DNA of 12,958 nt from an uncultured cyanobacterium (GCA_903934745.1 CAIZOZ010000488.1:1-12958); one strand, 5' to 3'. Shown: positions 6,392 through 12,856, counted from the stretch's first letter. Translations and numbers: made by a program. The notes: generated by a model from the letters alone, not told the origin.

Positions 6392-6544
6392 GTGTTGGCT
6401 CTGAACCCTTCGAGCACTTCCGCGACCGAAGGATCTGAACAGGCTGCCGAACCTTGGCCGTTACCTGAGCGGCTGATTAGCCTGGATCCCCGTCGAGCTT
6501 GTCCCGATGATCGACTTCAACCCATGACGCCAGGACAAAACTGA
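6392..6544 (+). CDS. Possible 50-codon ORF coupled to the SRPBCC gene (doubtful)
   Basis: An open frame starts at GTG 6392 (or TTG 6395) and ends with TGA 6542-6544, which overlaps the SRPBCC ATG as TGATG. The product would be a soluble Pro/Glu/Ser-rich peptide with no known motif. Against it: no ribosome binding site at a proper distance, and only 24 of 50 third codon positions are G or C by my count, far below the neighbouring genes. The arrangement is suggestive but the composition argues against a normal gene. Confidence 0.15.
   Translation: MLALNPSSTSATEGSEQAAEPWPLPERLISLDPRRACPDDRLQPMTPGQN
6407..6432 (+). terminator. Weak hairpin downstream of crtQ
   Basis: CCTTCG (6407-6412) pairs with CGAAGG (6427-6432) around a 14-base loop, 22 bases after the crtQ stop. 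There is no T-run, so it may be an RNA-processing or stability element, or chance. Confidence 0.2.
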
Positions 6545-6978
6545 TGGGACGCTGGCTGGAACATACGGTCACCACCGAGATTAAGGCTCCTGCGGATCGT
6601 GTCTGGGAGGTGTGGAGTGATCTCGAGGCGATGCCGCGCTGGATGCGCTGGATCGAATCGGTGGAGACCCTCGATGATCCCAATCTCACCGACTGGACCC
6701 TGGCAGCCCAGGGATTTCGTTTCCACTGGAAGGCTCGAATCACCCGTCGGGTCGAATCGCAGCAATTGCACTGGGAATCCGTTGGTGGATTGCCTACCAA
6801 AGGTGGGGTGAGATTCTATCCACTTGGTTCTGAGCTCACTGCGGTGAAGTTAACCGTGAGCTATGAATTGCCGGGCGTGCTTGCCCCGCTGATGGAGCCC
6901 AGCATCATGGGTAACATCGTCACCAGGGAGCTCCAGGCCAATCTTGATCGATTCCGAGATCTGGTGGAAGGGCGCTAA
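6544..6978 (+). CDS. SRPBCC (START/Bet v1-like) family protein
   Basis: A 144-residue protein with the layout of the cyclase/dehydrase (COQ10-like) SRPBCC fold, a helix-grip barrel that binds lipophilic ligands. Visible signs are the opening strand TVTTEIKAPADRVWEVWSDLEAMPRWM (8-34), where the APADRVWEVWSD and PRWM pattern is typical, then alternating strands (WTLAAQGFRFHWKARITRRV; VRFYPLGSELTAVKLTVSYELPG) and the long C-terminal helix (MGNIVTRELQANLDRFRDLVEG) that closes the cavity. The ligand is unknown; a carotenoid, quinone or tetrapyrrole is plausible given crtQ upstream, but this is inference. ATG 6544 has AGGA at 6532-6535. Codon use is more A/T-ending (AAA, AGA, TTA occur) than in the neighbours. 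It lies 159 bases after crtQ and overlaps the lipoprotein gene by 35 bases. Confidence 0.85.
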   Translation: MGRWLEHTVTTEIKAPADRVWEVWSDLEAMPRWMRWIESVETLDDPNLTDWTLAAQGFRFHWKARITRRVESQQLHWESVGGLPTKGGVRFYPLGSELTAVKLTVSYELPGVLAPLMEPSIMGNIVTRELQANLDRFRDLVEGR

Positions 6979-7642
6979 GCGTTCCCTGCAAGGACTACTT
7001 TTCTTGCTGCCGCCGCTGCTGCTGACGGGCTGTGATCTGCTCCAGTTCGTGGCGCCGCCGCCACCACCGCCGCCAGCACCGATCCGCCAGACCTCGGAGC
7101 GGATGCTGCCCGATGTCGACGCCCGCCTGGTGCCCCTGCCCACCCCCCGGCAGGTGGTGACAGCGGAGACCCTCGGCCGGCGCAATCCTTTCGCGCCGAT
7201 CATGACGCCTGTCATTCCCCTGCCCCCGGGGGTGGCTCCGGGAAGCGAGCCGGCCCTGGCGATCCTCAGGGTTGCCAAGGCCGGCGGTGATGCGGGCGCC
7301 CAACTGGCGGCAGCCCAGGCTGCCTTCAAGATTCAGCCAGGTGCCAAGGCGGGGCCCGGGGCGCCGGGGGCGCTTGCCGCTCCACGCACATCCTTGGGGC
7401 TACAAGCGCCTCAGAACCTGCAGTTCACCGGCGTGATTCAGGCTGACGGTCACACTGAGGCCGTCGTCAGCTACGGCGGCCAGAGCGGCAGCCTGCGGGC
7501 CGGTGATCGGGGCGGCCGCAGCACGGAGCTGTTGCCGGCTGGTTGGGCCGTCATCGCCATCCAGCCGGGGGGCCAGGGCCCGGAGGATGTCCCCACTCTG
7601 CTGTTGCGGAAGGGGAGCCAGCGGGTCAAGCTCAAGCTTTAG
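6944..7642 (+). CDS. Proline-rich lipoprotein, possibly PilP/GspC-like
   Basis: A 232-residue protein with a lipoprotein signal: basic KGAKR (9-13), hydrophobic SLQGLLFLLPPLLL (14-27) and lipobox LTGC with the lipidated cysteine at C30. Residue +2 is Asp (D31), which in E. coli keeps lipoproteins in the inner membrane. A run of seven prolines (38-44) and a flexible Pro/Ala/Gly linker follow. GRRNPFAPI (78-86) and the C-terminal stretch LQFTGVIQADGHTEAVVSYGG with SLRAGD (159-188) resemble the RR-NPF and small beta-domain of PilP/GspC proteins that link inner-membrane pilus or secretion parts to the secretin. That resemblance is by eye and modest. TTG 6944 is the only standard start before the signal peptide; it overlaps the SRPBCC gene by 35 bases. 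No pil gene is nearby. A generic periplasmic lipoprotein is the alternative. Confidence 0.7.
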   Translation: MIDSEIWWKGAKRSLQGLLFLLPPLLLTGCDLLQFVAPPPPPPPAPIRQTSERMLPDVDARLVPLPTPRQVVTAETLGRRNPFAPIMTPVIPLPPGVAPGSEPALAILRVAKAGGDAGAQLAAAQAAFKIQPGAKAGPGAPGALAAPRTSLGLQAPQNLQFTGVIQADGHTEAVVSYGGQSGSLRAGDRGGRSTELLPAGWAVIAIQPGGQGPEDVPTLLLRKGSQRVKLKL

Positions 7643-7658
7643 CCGGCCCACGGACGGG

Positions 7659-7685
7659 CTCGGTCCTGGTGGCGAATGGACCGGG
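7659..7685. terminator. Hairpin between convergent lipoprotein gene and hemD
   Basis: CTCGGTCC (7659-7666) pairs with GGACCGGG (7678-7685) as an 8-bp stem with one G-T pair and an 11-base loop. It sits in the 63-base gap between two convergent genes, where a bidirectional terminator is expected. There is no T-run on either strand, so termination is inferred from position and stem only. Confidence 0.4.
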
Positions 7686-7705
7686 ACCGGTTGATCCTTG
7701 GGCCT

Positions 7706-8521
7706 TCAGCGGTCGAGGCCGAAGCTACGGAGGCAGGCCGCCACCAGGCCATCGAGGTCGTGGGGGTCGGCTTCGGCGTCCACTCGGCCGAGCAGGGCGT
7801 GGCAGCGCCGGCTCGTCTGCGGTCCGATCGAGATCACCCGGGTGCGCTGCAGCCGCTGCAGCCAGTCAGCGCCGAAGCTGCGCTCCAGCAACTGGGCGGT
7901 GTGGCTCACCGTCTTGGCGCTGCTGAAGGTGATCGCATCCAGCTCACCCCGCTCGATCGCCTGCAGGGTGCCCGTGGGCAGGCCTGCGGGACAGCGGGTT
8001 TCGTAGGCCGCCACCTCCACCACCCGGGCGCCGGCCTCGGCGAAGGCTTCGGCCAGCACAGTGCGGCCGCCGCTCTGCACCCTGGGCAGCAGCAGGCGCA
8101 GGCCCCAGCCCGATACCGGAAAGTGTTCGATCAGGCTGTCGGCCACGAAGCTGGGGGGCACGAAATCGGCCGGCGCCCCGACCGCCTCCAGCACGCCGGC
8201 TGTCTTGCGGCCCACGGCAGCGAGCTTCACCCCGCTCGGCCGGCCCGCCAGGCTGGTACCGAGCCGGATCAGGCGCTGCTGCACCGCCTCAACGCCATTG
8301 GCGCTGGAGACAATCAGCCAGTGGAAGTGCTCCAGTTCGGCCAGGGCGTCGTCCAGGGGGCCCCAGGTGTCGGGGGGACCGATCACCAGGGCCGGCAGAT
8401 CCAGCACCCGGGCGCCGGCGGCCTCGAACAGGCGCCGCGCCTCGCCGGCTTGTTGTTCCGCCCGGGTGACGGCGATTGTGCGGCCAGCCAGAGGCTGGTT
8501 GTAAGCGGCGGCGGGGCTCAT
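7706..8521 (-). CDS. hemD: Uroporphyrinogen-III synthase
   Basis: A 271-residue cytosolic enzyme that closes hydroxymethylbilane with inversion of ring D to give uroporphyrinogen III, the branch point to haem, chlorophyll, bilins and corrins. The family is poorly conserved, but the expected marks are in order: LAGRTIAVTRAEQQA (11-25), LPALVIGPP, HWLIVSSANGVEAVQQRL, LAAVGRKTAGVLEAVG, VVEVAAYETR, DAITFSSAKTVSHTAQLL, and VISIGPQTSRRCHALLGRVDAEADPHDLDGLVAACL near the C-terminus, matching the two-domain HemD layout. ATG 8521 overlaps the stop of the upstream glycosyltransferase gene as ATGA (8518-8521), implying coupled translation. It is the last gene of the minus-strand run from ycf33 and converges on the lipoprotein gene. 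In-frame sequence further upstream is Arg/Pro-rich shadow reading. Confidence 0.9.
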   Translation of the reverse strand: MSPAAAYNQPLAGRTIAVTRAEQQAGEARRLFEAAGARVLDLPALVIGPPDTWGPLDDALAELEHFHWLIVSSANGVEAVQQRLIRLGTSLAGRPSGVKLAAVGRKTAGVLEAVGAPADFVPPSFVADSLIEHFPVSGWGLRLLLPRVQSGGRTVLAEAFAEAGARVVEVAAYETRCPAGLPTGTLQAIERGELDAITFSSAKTVSHTAQLLERSFGADWLQRLQRTRVISIGPQTSRRCHALLGRVDAEADPHDLDGLVAACLRSFGLDR

Positions 8522-9720
8522 GGCGCGTTCAGCTGCACCATGGCGCCAGCTTTCTGGCGCAGTTGGGCGGCTGCCGCGTGGCGGTTCTGGGCCTCGAGCA
8601 GGTCGATGGCCTGACGAAAGCCCTGGCGGGCGCCGCTGATCTCGCCGCTGAGCAGCAGGGCCACGGCCAGGTTCTGGTGGGCTTCGGCCTGGTCCGGGGC
8701 CAGGGCGATTGCCCGGTGATAGGCGGCGATCGCCGCCGGCAGATCGCCGCGCTGGCGGTGGATCAGCCCCGCATTGTACCAGCACAGCGCCACTTCCGGC
8801 GCCGCCACCGTGGCCTGGTGGCAGCTGCGGGCGGCTCGCTCCAGATCCCCCAGCCGCAGCTCCACGGACGCCAGGTTGAGCTGGGCCGCCAGGGTCAGGC
8901 GGGGATCCAGGGGCAGGGCCAGGGCCTCGCGGTAGAGCCCGCGGGCCCGCGGCGGATCGGTGTCGCCGTGGGCCATGGCCAGATGCAGCAGCAGCTCGTA
9001 GCGCTCCGGATGGGCCTGGCGGGGGCAGGCTGCCAGCCCCCGCTCCAGCAGGCTGATCGCCCTGTCGCGGCGGCCTTCAGCCAGTTCCAGGCCGCCAAGC
9101 TTGGCGCTGGCGTAGGGATCGCCCGGGTGGGCCTGGAGTTCCGCCTCCATCGCCTGGCGCAGCCGCTCGGATTTGCCTGATCCGGCCAGCAGCTCGGGCC
9201 GGTAGCCGCCATGGCTCAAGGCCGGCTCGCCGAATTGCAGCATGCGCCAGTGGGGTTCCCGCCCCAGCAGCTCGATGACGCTGTCGTCAACCATGGCGTG
9301 ATAAGGGCGGCTCCAGCGAATGGCGGGATGGCGGCGGAACAGGCGGCTGACGCTTGAGTAGGGCGATTGCACGGAGCCCTCTTCGGCGCGCAGCAGGTTG
9401 ATCACCAATAGGTCGGGCTGCTCAATCAGGGCCCTCAGCGGCTCCTGCGCCTGGGGGAACAGGCGCTCATCCGCATCCAACACCAGCACCCAGTCCCCCG
9501 CAACCAACTCCAGGGCCCGGTTGCGGGCCGGGGCGAAGTCCCCCGGCCAGCGCATGTGGTGCACCGTGGCGCCGCAGGCGGCGGCGATGGCGGCGGTGTC
9601 GTCGCTCGAGCCGGTGTCCAGCACCACCATCTCATCGACGAAGTCCGCCACCGACTCCAGGCATTGCCGCAGCTGGGCCGCTTCGTCGCGCACGATCATC
9701 GAGAGGCTGATGCGGCTCAT
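8518..9720 (-). CDS. Family 2 glycosyltransferase with C-terminal TPR repeats
   Basis: A 400-residue protein. Residues 1-175 form a GT-A glycosyltransferase domain of the SunS-like GT2 type: SLSMIVRDEA (5-14), MVVLDTGSSDDT (31-42), FAPARNRAL (62-70) and the metal-binding LDADE (81-85, D82 and D84), then RLFRRHPAIRWSRPYHAMVDDSV (126-148). From about 186 to 395 come TPR units, the clearest being WYNAGLIHRQRGDLPAAIAAYHRAIALAPDQAEAHQNLAVALLLSGE. Such proteins are often bactofilin-free cytosolic transferases acting on glycans or peptides; the acceptor is unknown and the TPRs may select it. ATG 9720 shares one base with the nagZ stop (TGATG, 9718-9722); a TTG at 9723 is the alternative and would add one residue. 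Its stop overlaps the hemD start. No membrane segment is seen. Confidence 0.88.
   Translation of the reverse strand: MSRISLSMIVRDEAAQLRQCLESVADFVDEMVVLDTGSSDDTAAIAAACGATVHHMRWPGDFAPARNRALELVAGDWVLVLDADERLFPQAQEPLRALIEQPDLLVINLLRAEEGSVQSPYSSVSRLFRRHPAIRWSRPYHAMVDDSVIELLGREPHWRMLQFGEPALSHGGYRPELLAGSGKSERLRQAMEAELQAHPGDPYASAKLGGLELAEGRRDRAISLLERGLAACPRQAHPERYELLLHLAMAHGDTDPPRARGLYREALALPLDPRLTLAAQLNLASVELRLGDLERAARSCHQATVAAPEVALCWYNAGLIHRQRGDLPAAIAAYHRAIALAPDQAEAHQNLAVALLLSGEISGARQGFRQAIDLLEAQNRHAAAAQLRQKAGAMVQLNAP
8726..8733. repeat. HIP1 octamer (GCGATCGC) in the glycosyltransferase gene
   Basis: A perfect copy of the highly iterated palindrome GCGATCGC common in many cyanobacterial genomes, here within the TPR-coding part of the glycosyltransferase gene. 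It supports a cyanobacterial origin only weakly because a GC-rich genome makes it more likely by chance. Confidence 0.6.
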
Positions 9721-11432
9721 CAATCGGTGAATCCCTCGGCCTGCGTTGCCGTGGCTCCCAGCCCCAGGCTGCGCAGCAGTTCCGCCTGGGCCAGGGGCAT
9801 CTGGCCAGGGCTGTAGGCCGCGGCGATCGTTGGCTCCAGCAGGGGTTGCAGCTGCTGCCAGAGGTAGGGGCTGCCGTAGACGGCCAGCCCTGCCAGCCGG
9901 CCGGCCGCCTGCAGCTGGGTGAGCGCGGCGGCCCAGGGCTCCCGGCCGCCGCCGGCGCTGCCGCGGAAGGGATTGCCGCGCACGAACAGCTGCAGCAGCA
10001 CCGGGCCAGGGCCCAGGCGCTCCAGGGCCAGGGGCGCCTGGGGGTCCTCACTCCAGGGGGAAGGTCCTTGGCCAGCCAGCAGGCAGGTGCTCAGGCCGAC
10101 CTCGGCGGGCAGCAGCAGGGCTGGCGCGGTGGCGGACAGGAAGGGGCAGCCCAGCAGCGTGTCGACTCGGATCAGGTTGAGGCCGCCGCCGGCCAGCATC
10201 TCCTTGGCCAGAGGCGGTCCCTGCCGCTCCAGGCTGCGCCGCACCAGCTCCAGGGCCAGGGCCTGATCGGCGGCGATGGGGCCGTTGCTGAGGGCCCCCA
10301 GGGGCGAGCCGGGAGACTGGAGCAGGTGTGCTTCCGGCTGCATCGCTATCTGCATCGCCATGGCCGTGGTGCTGCTGCCAGTCGCCAGCTCTGACTGCTG
10401 CTGCGCGCTGTTACAGCGGGCCAGGGCGAGGCGGCGCCGTTCCAGACTGGCCTCGAGGCGCTCGTGACTCAGGCGTCCCGCCTCGAGCGCCGCCACGATC
10501 GCGTCGAGGGCGGCATCGGCGTCGGCGGGCATCAGCACCAGGTCGGCGCCGGCCTCCAGGGCCAGCACAGCCGCTTCGCCGGCGCCATAGCGGCCGGTGA
10601 TCGCTTCCATCACCAGGGCGTCGGTGACTACCAGGCCATCAAAACCCAGCTCTTGGCGCAGCAGGTCATTCAGCACCGCCGGCGACAGGGTGGCAGGCAG
10701 GTCGGGATCGAGGCTCGGCAGCAGCAGGTGGGCCGTCATCACCGACGCCACACCGGCGGCGATCGCCTGGCGGAAGGGGGGCAGCTCGATGCGCTCCAAG
10801 CGCTCGCGACTGTGGCCCAGCAGGGGCAGTTCCAGGTGGGAGTCGCTGCTGGTATCGCCATGGCCGGGGAAATGTTTGGCGCAGCAGAGCACGCCTTCCG
10901 CCTGGGCCCCGCGCAGAAAGGCCGCCGCGAGGGCGCCGGCCGTGGCTGGATCCTCCCCCCAGGCCCGCACGTTGATCACTGGATTGTCGGGGTTGTTGTT
11001 GACGTCGCAGACGGGGCCCAGCACCCAGTTCAGACCAAGGGCCCGGGCCTCGCGGCCGCTGCAGCGCCCATAACGCTCCGCCAGAGCCAGGGCGACGGCG
11101 GCATCGGCGGCATGGATGCGGCCCAGGGCCAACGGCGGCACCAGCCAGCTGGCGCCTTCAAAGCGCTGGCCCACCCCCTCTTCCACATCGGCGCAGAGCA
11201 GCAGCGGCTGCTCACTCCAGCTGGCCAGCTGGCGGCTGCGCTGGCCCAGTTCGGCCGCACTGGCCCCCAGCAGGATCACACCGCCCACCCCCTCAGCCAG
11301 CAGGCGCTGCAGCTCGGCATTGGTCAGTTCCCAGCGTGGATAGCGCCGCTGGCCATCGCTGAGGTGGCCGCTGGCGCGTACCACCAGCAACGGGGCCACC
11401 CGCTGCCGCCGTTGGATGGCTTCAGTCGCCAT
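9720..11432 (-). CDS. nagZ: Glycoside hydrolase family 3, beta-N-acetylglucosaminidase-like, with extra C-terminal domain
   Basis: A 570-residue GH3 enzyme. The N-terminal TIM barrel (about 1-340) has the NagZ signature KHFPGHGDTSSDSH (186-199), where the Asp-Ser-His triplet (D197, H199) is the acid/base dyad of N-acetylglucosaminidases, and VTDALVMEAI (269-278) with nucleophile D271. LGPVCDVNNNP (138-148) and INVRAWGEDP (153-162) are also typical. NagZ removes GlcNAc from muropeptides in wall recycling. After a low-complexity Ser/Thr/Gln/Met linker (about 343-375) there is a second alpha/beta domain to 570, so it is longer than proteobacterial NagZ (about 340) and nearer to two-domain Gram-positive forms. 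No signal peptide is present, suggesting a cytosolic site. ATG 11432 overlaps the rbfA 3' end by 11 bases; an in-frame GTG at 11492 would add 20 basic residues from rbfA sequence and is less likely. Confidence 0.88.
   Translation of the reverse strand: MATEAIQRRQRVAPLLVVRASGHLSDGQRRYPRWELTNAELQRLLAEGVGGVILLGASAAELGQRSRQLASWSEQPLLLCADVEEGVGQRFEGASWLVPPLALGRIHAADAAVALALAERYGRCSGREARALGLNWVLGPVCDVNNNPDNPVINVRAWGEDPATAGALAAAFLRGAQAEGVLCCAKHFPGHGDTSSDSHLELPLLGHSRERLERIELPPFRQAIAAGVASVMTAHLLLPSLDPDLPATLSPAVLNDLLRQELGFDGLVVTDALVMEAITGRYGAGEAAVLALEAGADLVLMPADADAALDAIVAALEAGRLSHERLEASLERRRLALARCNSAQQQSELATGSSTTAMAMQIAMQPEAHLLQSPGSPLGALSNGPIAADQALALELVRRSLERQGPPLAKEMLAGGGLNLIRVDTLLGCPFLSATAPALLLPAEVGLSTCLLAGQGPSPWSEDPQAPLALERLGPGPVLLQLFVRGNPFRGSAGGGREPWAAALTQLQAAGRLAGLAVYGSPYLWQQLQPLLEPTIAAAYSPGQMPLAQAELLRSLGLGATATQAEGFTD
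10759..10766. repeat. HIP1 octamer (GCGATCGC) in nagZ
   Basis: A second perfect HIP1 palindrome, extended to GGCGATCGCC like the copy in the glycosyltransferase gene. It lies within the barrel-coding part of nagZ. Confidence 0.6.
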
Positions 11433-11856
11433 TGCTGTCTTCGCCAGAAGCTTCGCCTTCGCCTTCCGCACCAGTCCCTTCCGGCACCTCACCGCGTTCG
11501 AGGCGCTCCGATTCGAGGCGGCCGAGCAGGCCCAGCACCGTGGTGCCGCGTTCGAGGCCCTTGTCGAGCAGAAACACCACTTCGGGAGTGCGGCGCATCT
11601 TCAGGCGACGGCCCAGTTCCCCCTTCACGTAGGGCGCGGCCGCCTTGAGGCCGTCCAGCACCAACTGGCGATCCGCATCACTACCCAGCACGCTCACGAA
11701 GATGCGGCAGTGCTGCAGATCGCCAGCCACATCGGCATGGGTGATGCTCACCATGCCGTTGTGGACCCGTTCGTCCTTGATGCCGTTGATCAGCAGGTCG
11801 CTGACCTCGCGGCGGATCAAGGCCGCCATCCGCTCCACCCGTCGGCCCTGTGCCAT
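11422..11856 (-). CDS. rbfA: Ribosome-binding factor A
   Basis: A 144-residue protein of the RbfA family, a KH-fold factor that binds the 30S subunit during 16S rRNA 5'-end maturation and helps growth in the cold. The core is clear: RRVERMAALIRREVSDLLINGIKDER (5-30), VSITHADVAGDLQHCRIFVSVLG (36-58), LKAAAPYVKGELGRRLKMRRTPEVVFLLDKGLERG (70-104), then a helix with LLGRLESERLE. The last 24 residues form an acidic Gly/Glu tail not part of the fold. ATG 11856 gives the conserved start MAQGRRVERM. It begins two bases after the ycf33 stop and overlaps the nagZ start by 11 bases, so it sits inside a tight minus-strand operon. Confidence 0.95.
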   Translation of the reverse strand: MAQGRRVERMAALIRREVSDLLINGIKDERVHNGMVSITHADVAGDLQHCRIFVSVLGSDADRQLVLDGLKAAAPYVKGELGRRLKMRRTPEVVFLLDKGLERGTTVLGLLGRLESERLERGEVPEGTGAEGEGEASGEDSNGD

Positions 11857-11858
11857 GG

Positions 11859-12065
11859 CTATGCCAGCGGTGCTGGATTCACCATCGCATGCAGCACCAG
11901 CCCCATGCTCAACAGCCCACTGACCAGGGCCCCCACCAGGGCCACGGCCGTGACCGGATTGCTCAGCCGGCGTACCAGCGGTTCCAGCACGGAGTTGAAC
12001 ACCCCGAGGCCAAAGGCCACCAGATAGCGCGGGTAGCGCGTCACGTTCAGGAAAAAGTCCTTCAT
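11859..12065 (-). CDS. ycf33: Ycf33/DUF751 family small membrane protein
   Basis: A 68-residue protein matching the Ycf33 (DUF751) family, found in cyanobacteria and in the plastid genomes of some algae; its function is not established. It opens with the conserved MKDFFLNVTRYPRYLVAFGLG (1-21), where NVTRYPRY is the family mark. Two membrane segments are predicted, about 13-28 (weaker) and 36-60 (VTAVALVGALVSGLLSMGLVLHAM). ATG 12065 is chosen because the conserved N-terminus starts there; an upstream in-frame start would add 19 unconserved residues and use up most of the divergent spacer. It is the first gene of the minus-strand run into rbfA and nagZ, and is divergent from the glutathione S-transferase gene across 77 bases. 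Confidence 0.82.
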   Translation of the reverse strand: MKDFFLNVTRYPRYLVAFGLGVFNSVLEPLVRRLSNPVTAVALVGALVSGLLSMGLVLHAMVNPAPLA

Positions 12066-12098
12066 CGCGGCGGCAACCTCTTGGTTCAGATGCTCGCT

Positions 12099-12130
12099 AC
12101 TCTGCCCCCCAAAGCCCCGCACCGCAGAGT
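12099..12130. promoter_or_regulatory. 7-bp inverted repeat in the ycf33/GST divergent spacer
   Basis: ACTCTGC (12099-12105) and GCAGAGT (12124-12130) are perfect reverse complements with 18 bases between them. The right arm ends 12 bases before the GST start. A 7-bp match in 77 bases may be chance; it is listed because each of the three divergent spacers in the window carries such a pair. Confidence 0.25.
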
Positions 12131-12142
12131 CCCCAGTTGACG

Positions 12143-12856
12143 ATGGAACTGCATCAGTTCAGGCATTCGGCTTTCTGCGAAAAGGTGCGGTTGATCCTGG
12201 CGCTCAAAGGCCTGCAGGTCACCCTGGTGGAGGTGAGCCCGGGCCTGGGGCAACTGGAGGTGTTTCGCCTCTCCGGTCAGCGCCAGGTGCCGGTGCTGGT
12301 GGATGGCGGCGAGGTGATTGCCGATTCCACCGCGATCGCCCTGCATCTGGAGGCCCGCCATCCGATCCCGGCGCTGCTGCCCAGCGATCCGCTGGCCCGG
12401 GCCCGGGTGCTGCTGCTTGAGGACTGGGCCGATACGGCCCTGGCCGGCGGCGCCCGCTTGGCCCTGCTGCAGGCGGCTGCCCTCAATCCGGTGCTGCGCA
12501 CGGCCCTGTTGCCCGACACCACCCCAGCAGCGCTGCGGCGGTTGGTCAGTGCCCTGCCCGGCGGGGTGATGGCGCCGCTGAGCGAAGCGGTGAGTGAGGT
12601 GATCGGCCCCTGTGAAGCCCGCCAGCTGCGCCGCAATCTCGAGCAGCTGGCCCTGCTCACCGCCGAGCGCCCCTATCTCGAAGGCGAGGCTCTCAGCCTG
12701 GCCGATCTGGCCGTGGTGGCCCAGCTCAGCCTGCTGAAGTTTCCGGCCAGCGCCGGTGCCCCGTTGGCCGGCCTCGGGGTTGAAGGCATCGCCGATAACC
12801 CTCTGCTGGCGGGCCTGTTCAGCTGGCGTGATCGGATTTTGATGGAAGTGGGCTGA
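12143..12856 (+). CDS. Glutathione S-transferase family protein
   Basis: A 237-residue GST-fold protein. The N-terminal thioredoxin-like domain (1-75) has HSAFCEKVRLIL (8-19), with S9 and C12 in the position of the catalytic Ser/Cys motif, SGQRQVPVLVDGG (44-56) with the cis-proline P50, and ADSTAIALHLE (60-70), the gamma-glutamyl binding turn. The all-helical C-terminal domain ends with LEGEALSLADLAVVAQLSLL (179-198), the N-capping box typical of the fold. It probably acts in glutathione-dependent detoxification or redox chemistry; the substrate is unknown. ATG 12143 is preferred to the TTG at 12137 because the beta-strand starts directly at MELHQF; no strong ribosome binding site is visible. 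Its 3' end overlaps the converging partial gene by 38 bases. C12 could mean an omega- or Cys-type GST. Confidence 0.88.
   Translation: MELHQFRHSAFCEKVRLILALKGLQVTLVEVSPGLGQLEVFRLSGQRQVPVLVDGGEVIADSTAIALHLEARHPIPALLPSDPLARARVLLLEDWADTALAGGARLALLQAAALNPVLRTALLPDTTPAALRRLVSALPGGVMAPLSEAVSEVIGPCEARQLRRNLEQLALLTAERPYLEGEALSLADLAVVAQLSLLKFPASAGAPLAGLGVEGIADNPLLAGLFSWRDRILMEVG
12332..12339. repeat. HIP1 octamer (GCGATCGC) in the GST gene
   Basis: A third perfect HIP1 palindrome, inside the segment coding for the DSTAIALHLE helix of the GST. Confidence 0.6.

Noticed and set aside
5461..6417. A 318-codon minus-strand open frame opposite crtQ
   Set aside because: crtQ is intact and recognisable throughout; the antisense translation is His/Gln/Arg-rich noise.
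7056..7080. CCG/CCA triplet run in the lipoprotein gene as a microsatellite
   Set aside because: It encodes the seven-proline linker with mixed codons, so a coding explanation is enough.
7676..8614. A 312-codon plus-strand open frame opposite hemD
   Set aside because: Antisense shadow of hemD; low-complexity composition and no motif.
10464..11648. A 394-codon plus-strand open frame opposite nagZ and rbfA
   Set aside because: It is a mirror of strongly supported minus-strand genes in GC-rich DNA, and its translation is Gln/His/Gly/Arg-rich without any domain.
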